From: Oscillospiraceae bacterium
Lineage (GTDB): Bacteria; Bacillota; Clostridia; Oscillospirales; Ruminococcaceae
NCBI GenBank assembly: GCA_017541275.1
Contig: JAFXZM010000036.1
Location: forward strand, 22,641-86,640
Length of the DNA stretch: 64,000 bases
Reading direction: 5' to 3'
A model generated the notes under the pieces. The model was not told where the DNA came from. It was given only the letters and a program-made list of their open reading frames with translations, and did not search any database. Of the stretch, positions 6,601 through 14,541 are shown piece by piece. Position 1 is the stretch's first letter. Each line of letters starts with the position of its first letter. The position numbers and the translations under genes are program-made.

Positions 6601-9455
6601 GTCAGATTTGAGCAGTTGGAGAACACATGTGAACCTAGAGATGTTACATGGTTGGGGATAGTAACAGTCATTAGCTGTCTGCAATAAGAGAATGCATTTG
6701 TTTGTATAGTTGTTACCGTGTCAGGGATCGTTACAGAACTAATCTTACTATATAAAAAAGCATAATTCCCAATGCTTGTAACCCCTGACGGAATAACTAC
6801 ATTTCCTTCGCAGGTATATGCATCAATCAAAATATGATTAACAATAACTAGCGGGTTTTCCGATCGACGGTTTGCGAGCCATTTTGTATCTTTGAATGCA
6901 TCTTGTCCAAAATAAGTCACACCGTCCGGAATTACAATAGATGATAGATTTTCGCAGCCGGCAAAAGTTCCAGATTCTATTCTTGTAATGCTATCCGGAA
7001 GCACAAGCTGTTTTAGTCCAGTACAATTACTAAATGCATGTGGTTCAATACATGTTACACTGTCTGGAATATCAACAGACTGCAACGATACACATCCATG
7101 AAATGCCTGTTGACTGATTGCAGTCAATTTATTCGGAAGGTGGATATTTGTTAAAGAAGAACATAGTGTAAATGCATTATAGTTTATTTTCTCAACACTG
7201 TCTGGAATATATATTTGCTTTAGTGAAGTGCAACCGTTAAAAGCATAGTAATCTATCTTCCGAAGGCTATCCGGCAATGATACTTCCGTCAATACCGAGC
7301 AGTCACTAAAAGCAAAATCGAAAATGCTCGTAACACCCTGAGAAATGACAAGTGATTGAATTTGATTTCTGTAACGAGACCACGGAGGGGCAGTTGTACC
7401 GACTGAGGTATTTGCCATCTCCCCCTCGCCGGAGATTGTCAGCGTGCCCGCGCTGTCGAGCGTCCAGGTGATGTTGTCGCCGTCTTTGCCGCACTCACCG
7501 GAGGCGATGATCTCAGGCGCATCGCCCTCAACAGCCACATGCACGAGATAGACCGCATCGTTTTCCAGGATAACGGTGATATCGGTATGGCCGGCGCTGA
7601 CCGCCTGCACCGAGAGGTAGTTTTCGCCGGGCAGCGTCGAAACAATCGCGACGGAATCATTCGTGCCGTGCCAGTCCCGCACAGGCGCATCGAGATCATA
7701 GCCCCGATGCCCGAGCGGCGCGAGCGTCACATACAGCTCGTCGGTCGGCACGACTGGCTTCGGCGGTGTGGGGTGATTGCGGTCGCTGAGGCCGGCGGAA
7801 ACGGTCGGGTTGATTGCGCGGAGATTTTCCAGCAGAATGCCGCCGATCAGCAGCGGGGCGCCGGTGCGGTTCGTTGCCGAGAGAATCTCCGGCGGGTCGG
7901 AATCCCAGTTGACCGCATCATACAACGTGAATTCGGTGCCGTAATACCACGAGGACGCACTCAGCGTGATCGCCGATTCCGGCATGATGACATTCGCATA
8001 GATCGTGCAGTTGTTCATGAATTTGTATTCCGTCTGCCGCTCACCGAAAACGGTCGCATTCGGAATCATCTCAAACTGATATTTCAGCTCACGAGGCAGC
8101 TCTGCCCAGCGCGGATCGTCCGGCCAGATCGGGTCATTCATCATCGTAATGCTGCTGTAATCGGTGTAATAGATCGTTGTCTCGCTGTCATAGAAGGACG
8201 TGACCGTATAGCTGTGCGCCTGCTGCTGATGCATCATCGGGTATGCGCCGGTCGGGATGATCGCGAATTTCTCCATTGAGAAGTCCGGTTCCAGATAGAA
8301 GATGACGTCCTTGCAGCCGGGGATGTAGTACATGTTGTCGGAGAGCAGCTCGAAGTTTGTGTAACTGTACGGGTCTCTGTAGACTACCGTATTATTGACG
8401 ATGATCTTCGCCTGCGTTGAATAATTGCCGGACTTCAGGCGGATGACAAGCGGGTGCTCTGTGGAGTAGCCGCCGGCAGTCGGATCAACGTAGTATACGT
8501 CCTGCGAATAGTTGGCGAACGTCAGGGTGCCGGGTTGATTGACGATCTTCACATTGTCGAGATCGACGCGCACCGGTTCGCCTTGCGGGTCATGCGCGGC
8601 AAAGGAAACCTTGCCGGTCTCCGGCGTGATCTCACCGTTATACGGCACCTCGCCGAAATACTGCTGATACCATTGGTTCAGCTCCTCGTCCGAGGCGGGG
8701 TAATACATAGAGGGTTCGCCCTTGAACCAGAAATAGTTGGGGAGGGTTCTGTAGACCGAATCGGATTCCCGCAGCGTGCCGAGCATATTCTTTCGCGTAT
8801 TCTCATGAACCTGACATTGATTCAGAATGTTCATGCCGCTCGGGTTCCAGTAATACGGCGGTGTGTCATCGTCTGTGGGCGAAACTGACGGAGCATTGAC
8901 TTGGATAAGGCCGTCTACCAGTGTAAACTCAGAAAGAGCGCCATAATCACCGTCACGGAGAGACAAATGAATTGGAAGTACAGAATCGCTAGGAACATAT
9001 GTCTGAAATTCAAGCTGATATGTAATGACCGCATCCAATGGCTGATCATTATAATTCAAATAAACGAGGCCGATTTCAATCTCATTCGGTTGATTGCAAG
9101 ATGACTGAATGTTTAAGTCAAAAGATTCTGTCAAGCCGCTGCCTGTGTATGTAAAAACAGGATACTTCTTGTCAGGCTCCCGCATGACAGGTTTGACCTC
9201 CGATGGCAGTTCAAGTGAAAACATGTAAAAAGCACCCGGAACCAGCGAGTTGGATTTTACACGAACATTCAAATCAAATATTTCTTCATCAGCGGCACAG
9301 TAAATATCATCTACAGAAATGACATTTTCAAGTCCGGCCGTATCCTGCTCGTGCGTTTCAAAAGCTGCTGCTTGCAGCATTTCCGGCACCGGTACAGCGG
9401 TCAGCCCGAGAACCAGTGCAGTCAGCCCCCCGAACAGCTTGCTGATTGTCTTCAT
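3618..9455 (-). CDS. Secreted dockerin protein with LRR regions and cysteine peptidase domain
   Basis: A 1945-residue exported protein. ATG 9455 has GAAAGGAGAATGGCT before it, and residues 1-28 form a signal peptide. Order: a cohesin/Ig-like beta domain (about 40-180); a long beta-rich region (190-640) with an Ig-like part near 600-650; a BspA-type leucine-rich region (about 655-1020, repeats such as IPDSVTxIxxxAFxxCxxL); a poly-Thr linker (1033-1109); a second leucine-rich region (1116-1290); a second poly-Thr linker (1294-1377); a peptidase-like domain with SCWGMSS (Cys1445) and GHAVVAYD (His1548), as in papain/C39-type cysteine peptidases; a beta region; and a type I dockerin (1886-1945) with two calcium loops, DLDADRSLS and DVDEDGLIT. 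The dockerin should bind a cohesin on a cellulosome scaffold. The gene stands alone. The peptidase assignment rests on the Cys/His motifs only. Confidence 0.85.
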   Translation of the reverse strand: MKTISKLFGGLTALVLGLTAVPVPEMLQAAAFETHEQDTAGLENVISVDDIYCAADEEIFDLNVRVKSNSLVPGAFYMFSLELPSEVKPVMREPDKKYPVFTYTGSGLTESFDLNIQSSCNQPNEIEIGLVYLNYNDQPLDAVITYQLEFQTYVPSDSVLPIHLSLRDGDYGALSEFTLVDGLIQVNAPSVSPTDDDTPPYYWNPSGMNILNQCQVHENTRKNMLGTLRESDSVYRTLPNYFWFKGEPSMYYPASDEELNQWYQQYFGEVPYNGEITPETGKVSFAAHDPQGEPVRVDLDNVKIVNQPGTLTFANYSQDVYYVDPTAGGYSTEHPLVIRLKSGNYSTQAKIIVNNTVVYRDPYSYTNFELLSDNMYYIPGCKDVIFYLEPDFSMEKFAIIPTGAYPMMHQQQAHSYTVTSFYDSETTIYYTDYSSITMMNDPIWPDDPRWAELPRELKYQFEMIPNATVFGERQTEYKFMNNCTIYANVIMPESAITLSASSWYYGTEFTLYDAVNWDSDPPEILSATNRTGAPLLIGGILLENLRAINPTVSAGLSDRNHPTPPKPVVPTDELYVTLAPLGHRGYDLDAPVRDWHGTNDSVAIVSTLPGENYLSVQAVSAGHTDITVILENDAVYLVHVAVEGDAPEIIASGECGKDGDNITWTLDSAGTLTISGEGEMANTSVGTTAPPWSRYRNQIQSLVISQGVTSIFDFAFSDCSVLTEVSLPDSLRKIDYYAFNGCTSLKQIYIPDSVEKINYNAFTLCSSLTNIHLPNKLTAISQQAFHGCVSLQSVDIPDSVTCIEPHAFSNCTGLKQLVLPDSITRIESGTFAGCENLSSIVIPDGVTYFGQDAFKDTKWLANRRSENPLVIVNHILIDAYTCEGNVVIPSGVTSIGNYAFLYSKISSVTIPDTVTTIQTNAFSYCRQLMTVTIPNHVTSLGSHVFSNCSNLTHVSIPDSLTEINNYTFVNCYSLTSVLIPDSIRKIADNAFSNCTKETIYGIPGSYAESFAQKNNIPFDTIDNFVITETIPTMTMTTSTTTTVTITTTTTTLTTTPTTTTYTTTAPTTTTTTTTTTTTTTTTTTTTTTYATATTTTSTSTTTTTTAATAAPSGIIASGECGPSLTWTLDSDGTLTIFNEEEPTLLEGTVFEMPDWGAYDEQPWQKYSGNIKKVVLGKGVKNIGDYAFDDCANLTSVTVPDSLRKIGIGAFAGCTSLASFTAPARTESIGTFAFMGCTGMQDIYILSTDCKIANYSNTIPGNIVIHGYTGSTAQTYADRNRNTFVSLDTEPYTDTTPTATTGTTTATTSTATTTTTTSTTTSTSTTTSTTTTTTTTTTSTTTTTTTTSTTTTTTTTTTTTTATTTTTETTTTTTTTTTTARKFDYGADHWGVPNESQFFSKKVFRYNVYIEDSMLDGGVFKSFMGSLSNTERKRVQSELMQWKGSCWGMSSTAILVGQGVIDAGQLAQGIKCLSSVNSGNLSEQTQILINCYQMIQFTKPVSQRIRRFQKDYAGNDKAKSDLLIQTVEAGKPTLLCYTYKDSDKNCYGHAVVAYDVEPLGIQTIPLEYAEGTEYFAADKRILIYNPNEDPNLKTDMYNMYINSDTGEWLIKMTNDEAEYGQKAIRSKGISGTQRQAYLGEIGFICNDPEILNYRGPVNGTDTLAELDGEELYEDGYYAEMRVLSPTGESQINQAPSDPYDGGFHAENDKNSILYTANFFGENDPGHLTAVVYGDRCYYVSARKAQKLELDMEYEHCLLEASAETATRITVSPASRLDCENVSGEYRLSMVQDEGYHPTDWYQLTVTGTDGGHVQLTPEETGGWLLKGDSLKNVTVSVSNEDNEASVTFSTPYKAVHIYEIDETTVGIRADAEDGTGRLIAQTVHPLSGDLDADRSLSMADAVRLARLIAETESDDFTADENADVDEDGLITVFDLTALFDKLLKQP
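5325..5575 (-). repeat. Poly-Thr linker repeat 2
   Basis: About 250 bases of near-uninterrupted ACN codons (minus strand) encode a Thr-rich linker between the second leucine-rich region and the peptidase domain. Third bases vary, so it is not a simple triplet microsatellite. Such linkers in cellulosomal proteins are usually extended and may be O-glycosylated. Confidence 0.9.
6130..6360 (-). repeat. Poly-Thr linker repeat 1
   Basis: About 230 bases of ACN-rich codons between the two leucine-rich regions of the giant dockerin protein. Its composition matches the linker at 5325-5575, and the two could recombine in frame to delete the second leucine-rich region. Confidence 0.88.
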
Positions 9456-9510
9456 AGCCATTCTCCTTTCTGAAAAGACAGAGAAGCCAAAATATACCAT
9501 ATATAAGTAT

Positions 9511-9539
9511 ATTATAGCACAAAACAACTTTCAACACAA
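9511..9539 (-). promoter_or_regulatory. Promoter of the giant dockerin protein
   Basis: On the minus strand TTGTGT (9534-9539), 17 bases, TATAAT (9511-9516). The leader is about 50 bases and AT-rich. Confidence 0.65.
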
Positions 9540-9632
9540 TAGCGGCATGAAATTTCGGCTGAATTCACAAAAGCGCCGGATATTGCTTGGTAAAACTGCC
9601 GTAAATCCGGCAGCAGAAAGCAACACAGCCCA

Positions 9633-9661
9633 TTGAAAAAAGCGGCATCTTATGGTATAAT
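9633..9661 (+). promoter_or_regulatory. ybaK promoter
   Basis: TTGAAA (9633-9638), 17-base spacer, TATAAT (9656-9661), 24 bases before the ybaK start. Confidence 0.75.
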
Positions 9662-9685
9662 TGAGAGAACAAGGAGGGCGAAGCC

Positions 9686-10168
9686 ATGGCAAAGCAGCAA
9701 AAAACAAATGCAATGCGGATTCTGGAGCAGAAAAAGCTCCCGCATATTGTCAATTACTACGAGTGCAGCGAGTTCACCGATGCGGTGCAGATTGCGCAGA
9801 TGCTCGGACAGGACCCCGAACGGACCTTCAAAACACTGATGTGTACCGGAAAGAGCGGGGAGCATTACGCCTTTGTGATGCAGGGGACGGCTGAAATGGA
9901 TTTGAAGAAGGCGGCGGCAGCGGCGGGTGAAAAGTCGATCCGGCTTCTGCCGGTCAAGGAGATACAGGCGGTCACGGGCTATATCCGGGGCGGCTGCACG
10001 GCGATCGGCATGAAAAAGGAATACCCGGTTTTTCTCGATGAAACGGCACTGCTTTATGATGAGATCATCGTAAGCGGCGGACGTCTGGGCACACAGATCA
10101 TGCTTTCGCCGGAGGCATTTCTCGCCGCAACAAACGGCAGAACCGCCGATCTGCAAAGCACGCAGTAA
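9686..10168 (+). CDS. ybaK: Cys-tRNA(Pro)/Cys-tRNA(Cys) deacylase, YbaK family
   Basis: A 160-residue protein of YbaK/EbsC type, which hydrolyses mischarged Cys-tRNA(Pro) in trans. Family features seen are TFKTLMC near residue 48 with the following Lys, the FVMQGTAEMDLKKAA region, KEIQAVTGYIRGGCTAIGMKK split around the conserved GY.RGG.sPiG loop, and a C-terminal GGRLGTQIMLSPE. ATG 9686 follows AGGAGGGCGAAGCC. It is transcribed alone from its own promoter and converges on cdaR. Confidence 0.93.
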   Translation: MAKQQKTNAMRILEQKKLPHIVNYYECSEFTDAVQIAQMLGQDPERTFKTLMCTGKSGEHYAFVMQGTAEMDLKKAAAAAGEKSIRLLPVKEIQAVTGYIRGGCTAIGMKKEYPVFLDETALLYDEIIVSGGRLGTQIMLSPEAFLAATNGRTADLQSTQ

Positions 10169-10297
10169 AGCCGGAAAAAATATAAGGGTATGCAGCTTTC
10201 AGGTGATTGAAGCTGCAACCGAGCATTCATAATCACATGGTGAAACAAAATAAAATTTTCGCGCATTGCAGTGCAATTCACATTCCGAAAAACTGCG

Positions 10298-10327
10298 GCA
10301 GCCCCGAAAGAACCGGGGCTGCCGCTT
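10298..10327 (-). terminator. Terminator for cdaR
   Basis: Stem CGGCAGCCCCG / CGGGGCTGCCG with a short loop. On the minus strand it is followed by CAGTTTTTCGG. It also separates convergent ybaK. Confidence 0.8.
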
Positions 10328-10344
10328 CGTCAGTACGGGTGCTG

Positions 10345-11772
10345 CTACCCGGTATAGCTGACAGTAATATTCACTTTGGGAAGCGGGCTGACCCAGACCT
10401 CCGTAGCAGTATCGGGCAGCGTCACATTGAACGCTCTTGGCTCAGTGCCCTCGCGCAGCTCCGAAATATTCAGCGGGTTGAATGTCGCATGGATATCGGA
10501 GGTTTCAATCTTCGAGAGCGCCTCCTTGGTGCCGACCAGCGTAATAATCGTGTTGCCGGCGGGCGATTGCAGCGCAAATTTATATTTCGACGGGCCGGTC
10601 ATAAACTGAATGTCACTGTTTTTGATGACAAAGGTTTTGGCGACGAGATCGGTTGAATCCAGCGTCACATAGACGGTTCCGAGCTCAGAGGCATCGGTAT
10701 AGCCCTCGATCATTTTGATCGGTATTTCGATCTGACATCCGATCGAAAGCGAATACAGCGGGATCGCAGGCTCAATCGGCCACGAATCCATATTGTCGAG
10801 CATCACCTTGTTCTCGCGCTTTTCCGTTCTGACGGTAATCTCGAGATTCTCCTCGCCGTATCCGGGCAGCGTAAAGACGCCGTTGCCGTTGTTGAGGCGA
10901 ATCCGTTTCAGAATCACGGATTTATCAAAGTTATCCGGCACATTTGACAGCTCAATCGTGACCGGCAGCTTCTTGACGTAGTAAACCGGAACGGAAACGG
11001 AAAAGCCGGTTGCCTGCACCTGAAATGCGGATTCGGAAACCGAATTGCCCTCTGCATCGACCAGATCGAAGTGATCGCAGTTCGTATAGGTATAGGACTG
11101 CGAAAGCTCCGTGCTGTCGTCGATCGTCACACGGATATGGTCGATCGCGGAGAGCTGCGCACTGGGCCCGTAGATTTTTACAATCTGCGGGTCAACGGTG
11201 ATGCCCTCCGTGTCGATGACGACCTCATCGTCATAGGTCTGGTTCGGAAAACGGATATCGCTTGCAAGAACCGGAACTTCCACGGTCTTGTAGTGATCCA
11301 TCGTGACCTCCATTGTGTTTTTGGAGATCGAATAATTGTCGAATTCCCTGCCGTTTGCTGCGCGGAGCTTAATGGGCAGAATCTGCGTCCCGATCGTATC
11401 GGTCACAGTTGAGTCAAAGTCAACATAGGCCACAACGTCGCTCCGCGTGAGACCGCCGATCGAGGTTCTGGAGCCTCTGATCGTGCAGTTCACGGTAATT
11501 TTCTTTCCCTCGCTGCCTGTTTCGTAATCAATGATGCTGAGATCGTAGCCGGCGGCTTTTGTGCCGGCGATATCAACGACAACGGGAATATTAGAGAGGG
11601 AAACGGAGGTATCCGGGCTGATTTTCGCAGCGATATAGACCCAGAAGAAGAATGCAATCAGAAAGGACAGAATGAGGTAAAACAGGTCGGTACGGGTCGG
11701 CTTCCGGAAGCGGAGCCGTTTGAAAACCGTTTTTGCCTTGTCCTTTACGGCATCGGCTTTCATCTCCGGCAT
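10345..11772 (-). CDS. cdaR: YbbR-domain regulator of c-di-AMP cyclase
   Basis: A 475-residue protein with one N-terminal membrane helix (about 32-50, LFYLILSFLIAFFFWVYIA) and an extracytoplasmic region of successive YbbR repeats, each starting with a pattern like VPVLASD or LPVTIELSN. CdaR binds and modulates the membrane diadenylate cyclase CdaA. ATG 11772 overlaps the cdaA stop by one base and its ribosome site GGAGGTGAG lies within the cdaA end. glmM, which often completes this operon, is not next to it here. Confidence 0.92.
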   Translation of the reverse strand: MPEMKADAVKDKAKTVFKRLRFRKPTRTDLFYLILSFLIAFFFWVYIAAKISPDTSVSLSNIPVVVDIAGTKAAGYDLSIIDYETGSEGKKITVNCTIRGSRTSIGGLTRSDVVAYVDFDSTVTDTIGTQILPIKLRAANGREFDNYSISKNTMEVTMDHYKTVEVPVLASDIRFPNQTYDDEVVIDTEGITVDPQIVKIYGPSAQLSAIDHIRVTIDDSTELSQSYTYTNCDHFDLVDAEGNSVSESAFQVQATGFSVSVPVYYVKKLPVTIELSNVPDNFDKSVILKRIRLNNGNGVFTLPGYGEENLEITVRTEKRENKVMLDNMDSWPIEPAIPLYSLSIGCQIEIPIKMIEGYTDASELGTVYVTLDSTDLVAKTFVIKNSDIQFMTGPSKYKFALQSPAGNTIITLVGTKEALSKIETSDIHATFNPLNISELREGTEPRAFNVTLPDTATEVWVSPLPKVNITVSYTG

Positions 11773-12881
11773 CAGGCCTCACCTCCTTGTTCCTCTGCGG
11801 AGGCTGTATGCTCCGTATGCTCTGTATGCTCCGAATGCTCTGCATGCTCTGCATGCTCTGTATGCTCTGTATATGCCCTGTGTGCCGCACGGTCTGCGGG
11901 TCTGCGTACAGGGACGCGGCGGTGCCGCACGGGCCCATGCTGCCGGCTGCGGACAGGTCTGCTGTCTGCGGGCTTCTGCTCAGGCACATCCGATGCAGAT
12001 TTCTCCGGCTCAGGCGCGGGCTTTTTTTTGCGCCGGAAGGGGAGCAGACTGCCGGCATCGCTGTCCTGCGGAATCAGGGTCAGGCGCAGGAGGCGTTCGA
12101 GGGAAGCTCTTGTATAATTCCGCGTCAGAACGCCGTCCTGTGCAACGGAGATCTGACCGGTTTCCTCAGAGACTACAATAACAAGTGCATCGGAATTCTC
12201 GCTCATGCCGATTGCGGCGCGGTGCCGGGAGCCGAGGTGCTTGTCGATGAGCTCCTCCTTCTGCGGCTTGGGCAGGAAGCATGCGGCTGCCCAGATGATG
12301 CCGTCGCGCATGATGACTGCTCCGTCATGGAGCGGCGTTTTATTATAGAAGATATTGCCGAACAGCTCGGTGCTCGGAAGGGCCTTCATCACCGTGCCGT
12401 TCATGATCTGTTCGCCGAGCTTGGTGCCGCGCTCTATGACAATCAGCGCGCCGGTTGCGGTTTTGGAGAGCTGCTCGACCGATTCACCGATAATGGGAAT
12501 GGCGGTATTCCAGCGGTCGCTGACCTCCTCGCTGTCGCCGAGGGTGAAAAGCGGGAGGCGTGAGGTAGCCTGTCCGAATTTTTCCAGCGCACGCCGCAGC
12601 TCAGGCTGAAACAGCACGACGATTGCCAGCAGCCCGGAGCCAAGCACATTTTCCGTGATCTTATTGAGCGCCTTCAGTCCGGCAGCGAGGCTGATAAAAT
12701 AAAACGCGACCAGCAGTGCGATGCCCTTCATGAGCTGACCGGCTCTGGTTTCGCGGACAAATTTGAACAGAATAAACACAAGGTAGGTCAGCAGCGCGAT
12801 GTCGAGAAAATCGACAAAACTGATCGAATGCATAACATTGAGCAACGCATGCCAGCCGTTGCGGAGCATTTCCATTATCAC
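11772..12881 (-). CDS. cdaA: Diadenylate cyclase CdaA with His/Glu-repeat tail
   Basis: A 369-residue membrane diadenylate cyclase making c-di-AMP. Three N-terminal membrane helices (about 22-95) are followed by the DAC domain with LHDGAVIMRDG (DGA motif) and GSRHRAAIGMSE (RHR motif), so the active site is intact. From about residue 285 the protein has an unusual Lys/Arg/Pro-rich stretch and a terminal run of EHT/EHA/EHS triplets. GTG 12881 is chosen because GGGAGGCGATC precedes it at better spacing than ATG 12875. The promoter is at 12954-12982. Typical CdaA proteins end soon after the DAC domain, so the tail is an extension. Confidence 0.92.
   Translation of the reverse strand: MIMEMLRNGWHALLNVMHSISFVDFLDIALLTYLVFILFKFVRETRAGQLMKGIALLVAFYFISLAAGLKALNKITENVLGSGLLAIVVLFQPELRRALEKFGQATSRLPLFTLGDSEEVSDRWNTAIPIIGESVEQLSKTATGALIVIERGTKLGEQIMNGTVMKALPSTELFGNIFYNKTPLHDGAVIMRDGIIWAAACFLPKPQKEELIDKHLGSRHRAAIGMSENSDALVIVVSEETGQISVAQDGVLTRNYTRASLERLLRLTLIPQDSDAGSLLPFRRKKKPAPEPEKSASDVPEQKPADSRPVRSRQHGPVRHRRVPVRRPADRAAHRAYTEHTEHAEHAEHSEHTEHTEHTASAEEQGGEA
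11805..11877 (-). repeat. Tandem 9-base repeat encoding the CdaA His/Glu tail
   Basis: Plus-strand text is a run of nine-base units such as CTCTGTATG and CTCTGCATG, about eight copies, encoding EHT, EHA or EHS. Identical-length units make copy number change in frame. Confidence 0.85.
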
Positions 12882-12953
12882 GCGCCGATCGCCTCCCTTC
12901 TGCCGTACACCGTTGTGTTATACGGAATCTCCGGCAAATGCTCATACAGTATT

Positions 12954-12982
12954 AGTATAACACATTTTTTTTCGGAATGCAA
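12954..12982 (-). promoter_or_regulatory. cdaA-cdaR promoter
   Basis: Minus strand TTGCAT (12977-12982), 17 bases, TATACT (12954-12959). Confidence 0.72.
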
Positions 12983-12989
12983 CCGTTCA

Positions 12990-13340
12990 GACAAATTTTT
13001 GTTCGGTGTTTTTATGATTCAGTTGTCAAGGTTCCGGGATGCAACCCTGCATGAGCTTTGGATGACCTGCCCGCATCATAATAAATATCGTATGATATGC
13101 CTTGATTTGACTTCCTGCTGCTAAATTCAAATTTTTTCGTTTTTGTCATCCTCGGAATCGGGGGGCTCCCCGCCCTTGGGTTGTCCCCCCCGACCTGCGG
13201 GGAGAAGCAACTCTTATGCTGTTACTGTTTTGATTGGGCCTATTTCCCTCCGCCAATTCCGCATTATCTTAATAAACCAACAAAAACGCCCGTGCTTTCT
13301 CTCTTGCAAATTGGTGAAACTGCCGATTTTATCATTTTTA
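12990..13340. other. Intergenic region without a convincing gene
   Basis: This stretch lies between the divergent cdaA and XRE-regulator promoters. Apart from a GC-rich patch at about 13155-13200 (GGGGGGCTCC, CCCGCC, TTGTCCCCCCC) that resembles the dispersed repeats, and a TCTTGCAAATTGG sequence near 13303-13315, I see no gene or RNA signature. Confidence 0.5.
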
Positions 13341-13391
13341 TCTTGCATAATGCAAATTATACTTGACATTTTGCAAGATATCGTGTATAAT
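13341..13391 (+). promoter_or_regulatory. Promoter and likely operator of the XRE regulator
   Basis: TTGACA (13363-13368), 17 bases, TATAAT (13386-13391). TCTTGCA at 13341-13347 and TGCAAGA at 13372-13378 form an inverted pair around the -35, and TTGCATAATGCAA (13343-13355) is itself a palindrome. TTGCAA also occurs upstream at about 13305. These are plausible autoregulatory operator sites. Confidence 0.65.
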
Positions 13392-13418
13392 CATAGCATA
13401 AGGAGGGGTGAACAGCTT

Positions 13419-13646
13419 ATGAAAAATAAAAAGCTGAAAATTGCCCGCATGGAGCACGACATGAATCAGGAGGCTCTGGCAAAAGCCGTCGGCGTCACCC
13501 GCCAGACAATCGGGATGATCGAATCCGGCAACTATAACCCGACGCTCAACCTCTGCACCGCGATCTGCGATGTGCTCGGAAAAACACTCGACGACCTGTT
13601 CTGGATTCCAAGGGAAGAAAGGATGAACGATGATGAAGTACACTGA
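13419..13646 (+). CDS. XRE-family transcriptional regulator
   Basis: A 75-residue single-domain helix-turn-helix protein. QEALAKAVGVTRQTIGMIESGNYNPTL, read in two parts, is the classic HTH_3 recognition region, and CDVLGKTLDDLFW is the usual end of such small regulators. ATG 13419 has AAGGAGGGGTGAACAGCTT upstream. It overlaps the following membrane gene by 17 bases. Small XRE proteins paired with a membrane protein generally repress their own operon; palindromes at the promoter fit this. Confidence 0.92.
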   Translation: MKNKKLKIARMEHDMNQEALAKAVGVTRQTIGMIESGNYNPTLNLCTAICDVLGKTLDDLFWIPREERMNDDEVH

Positions 13647-14172
13647 ACTCACCGGCTGGAAAAAGCATTCTGCCCAGAAAATGACCGAGACCTACCCCAC
13701 GGACGAACGTACCCAGCGCATCAACGAAAAGGGGCTCGCTGCCTGCGGCGCTGTCGCATTCCTCTATATCGCAGGCCGCATCATCTACTGCGGCTTCAAG
13801 GGCGATCTCGCCGTACCGGAGCTCGTGCTGCTGTTTGTTATGGTCATTGTGCTGGCTGCCGTCAACAGACAGAATCAGCTCCATGAGCTCCCGCTCGTGC
13901 TCGGCAAACGGCTCGACCCCTCGCCCCGGGCAAAAGGCAAACGCATTGGCCTCTATGCGCTGAATTCGCTGATCTATGCTGCCTCGTGGACGGCCGCGGA
14001 TGCTCTCATCGGCATTACGGGCTGGGAACCGTTCGCTTTGGGGCTCATCGCCGATTTCACGATCGGCTTCGCGACATGGTTCTTCGTTGACTTCTTTTTC
14101 TATGAGCGCAAAATCAAGCGCTATAACAGCTATATGGCTCAGCTCGAAGCAGAGGAAAATGATCTGAGCTGA
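13630..14172 (+). CDS. Membrane protein paired with XRE regulator (DUF6773-like)
   Basis: A 180-residue protein with four hydrophobic segments at roughly 37-55, 63-80, 107-130 and 138-158, charged ends, and no signal peptide. The N-terminal soluble part TDERTQRINEKG and the helical layout resemble DUF6773-type proteins that accompany XRE regulators; the family name is from memory and tentative. Translation is coupled to the regulator through the overlap. The biochemical role is unknown. Confidence 0.8.
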   Translation: MMKYTELTGWKKHSAQKMTETYPTDERTQRINEKGLAACGAVAFLYIAGRIIYCGFKGDLAVPELVLLFVMVIVLAAVNRQNQLHELPLVLGKRLDPSPRAKGKRIGLYALNSLIYAASWTAADALIGITGWEPFALGLIADFTIGFATWFFVDFFFYERKIKRYNSYMAQLEAEENDLS

Positions 14173-14234
14173 ATCCCACATCGGGATTTATTGTTCAGAT
14201 ATCAGTCTGTACAAGAGCGGTACATATTATTTTG

Positions 14235-14395
14235 GAATGGGGGAGAGAAAACTCTTGTTTTCTCTCCCCCAAGCAATGCTAACAACTGAAGGAGAACACG
14301 GCGAAGCCAAAATAAAAGCTTTGGCCGAGCTTTTGAAAAAAAGCAAACGCCAGCAAAGCTGACGTACCAAAACTTTTATTTTGGCAGCGGCGGAA
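14235..14395 (-). repeat. Dispersed repeat: hairpin plus module gamma
   Basis: A strong hairpin GGGGGAGAGAAAACA/TGTTTTCTCTCCCCC-type (14237-14270) is followed by CCAAAATAAAAGCTTTGG and, in reverse orientation, the module AAGCAAACGCCAGC / AAAGCTGACGTACC / AAAACTTTTATTTTGG. Module gamma is also at 30.7, 46.1 and 50.1 kb on the plus strand. Confidence 0.75.
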
Positions 14396-14443
14396 ATCAT
14401 CTTGTAAAATCCCGGAATTTCCGCACCTAATACGAAGTTTCAC

Positions 14444-14472
14444 TTGACAGATTGCGCAAAACAATGTATAAT
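14444..14472 (+). promoter_or_regulatory. Promoter of the TM2 protein
   Basis: TTGACA (14444-14449), 17-base spacer, TATAAT (14467-14472), about 70 bases before the start codon. Confidence 0.85.
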
Positions 14473-14541
14473 ACAATCAGCTAAGTGTGTGCTTTTGCAC
14501 CGAATTCAGACAGAGAATGAACAAAAAAGGAGGTCGATCTC

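Noticed and set aside
11805-11877. Short tandem repeat as a possible CRISPR-like array
   Set aside because: Units are nine bases with no spacers and lie in frame within cdaA.
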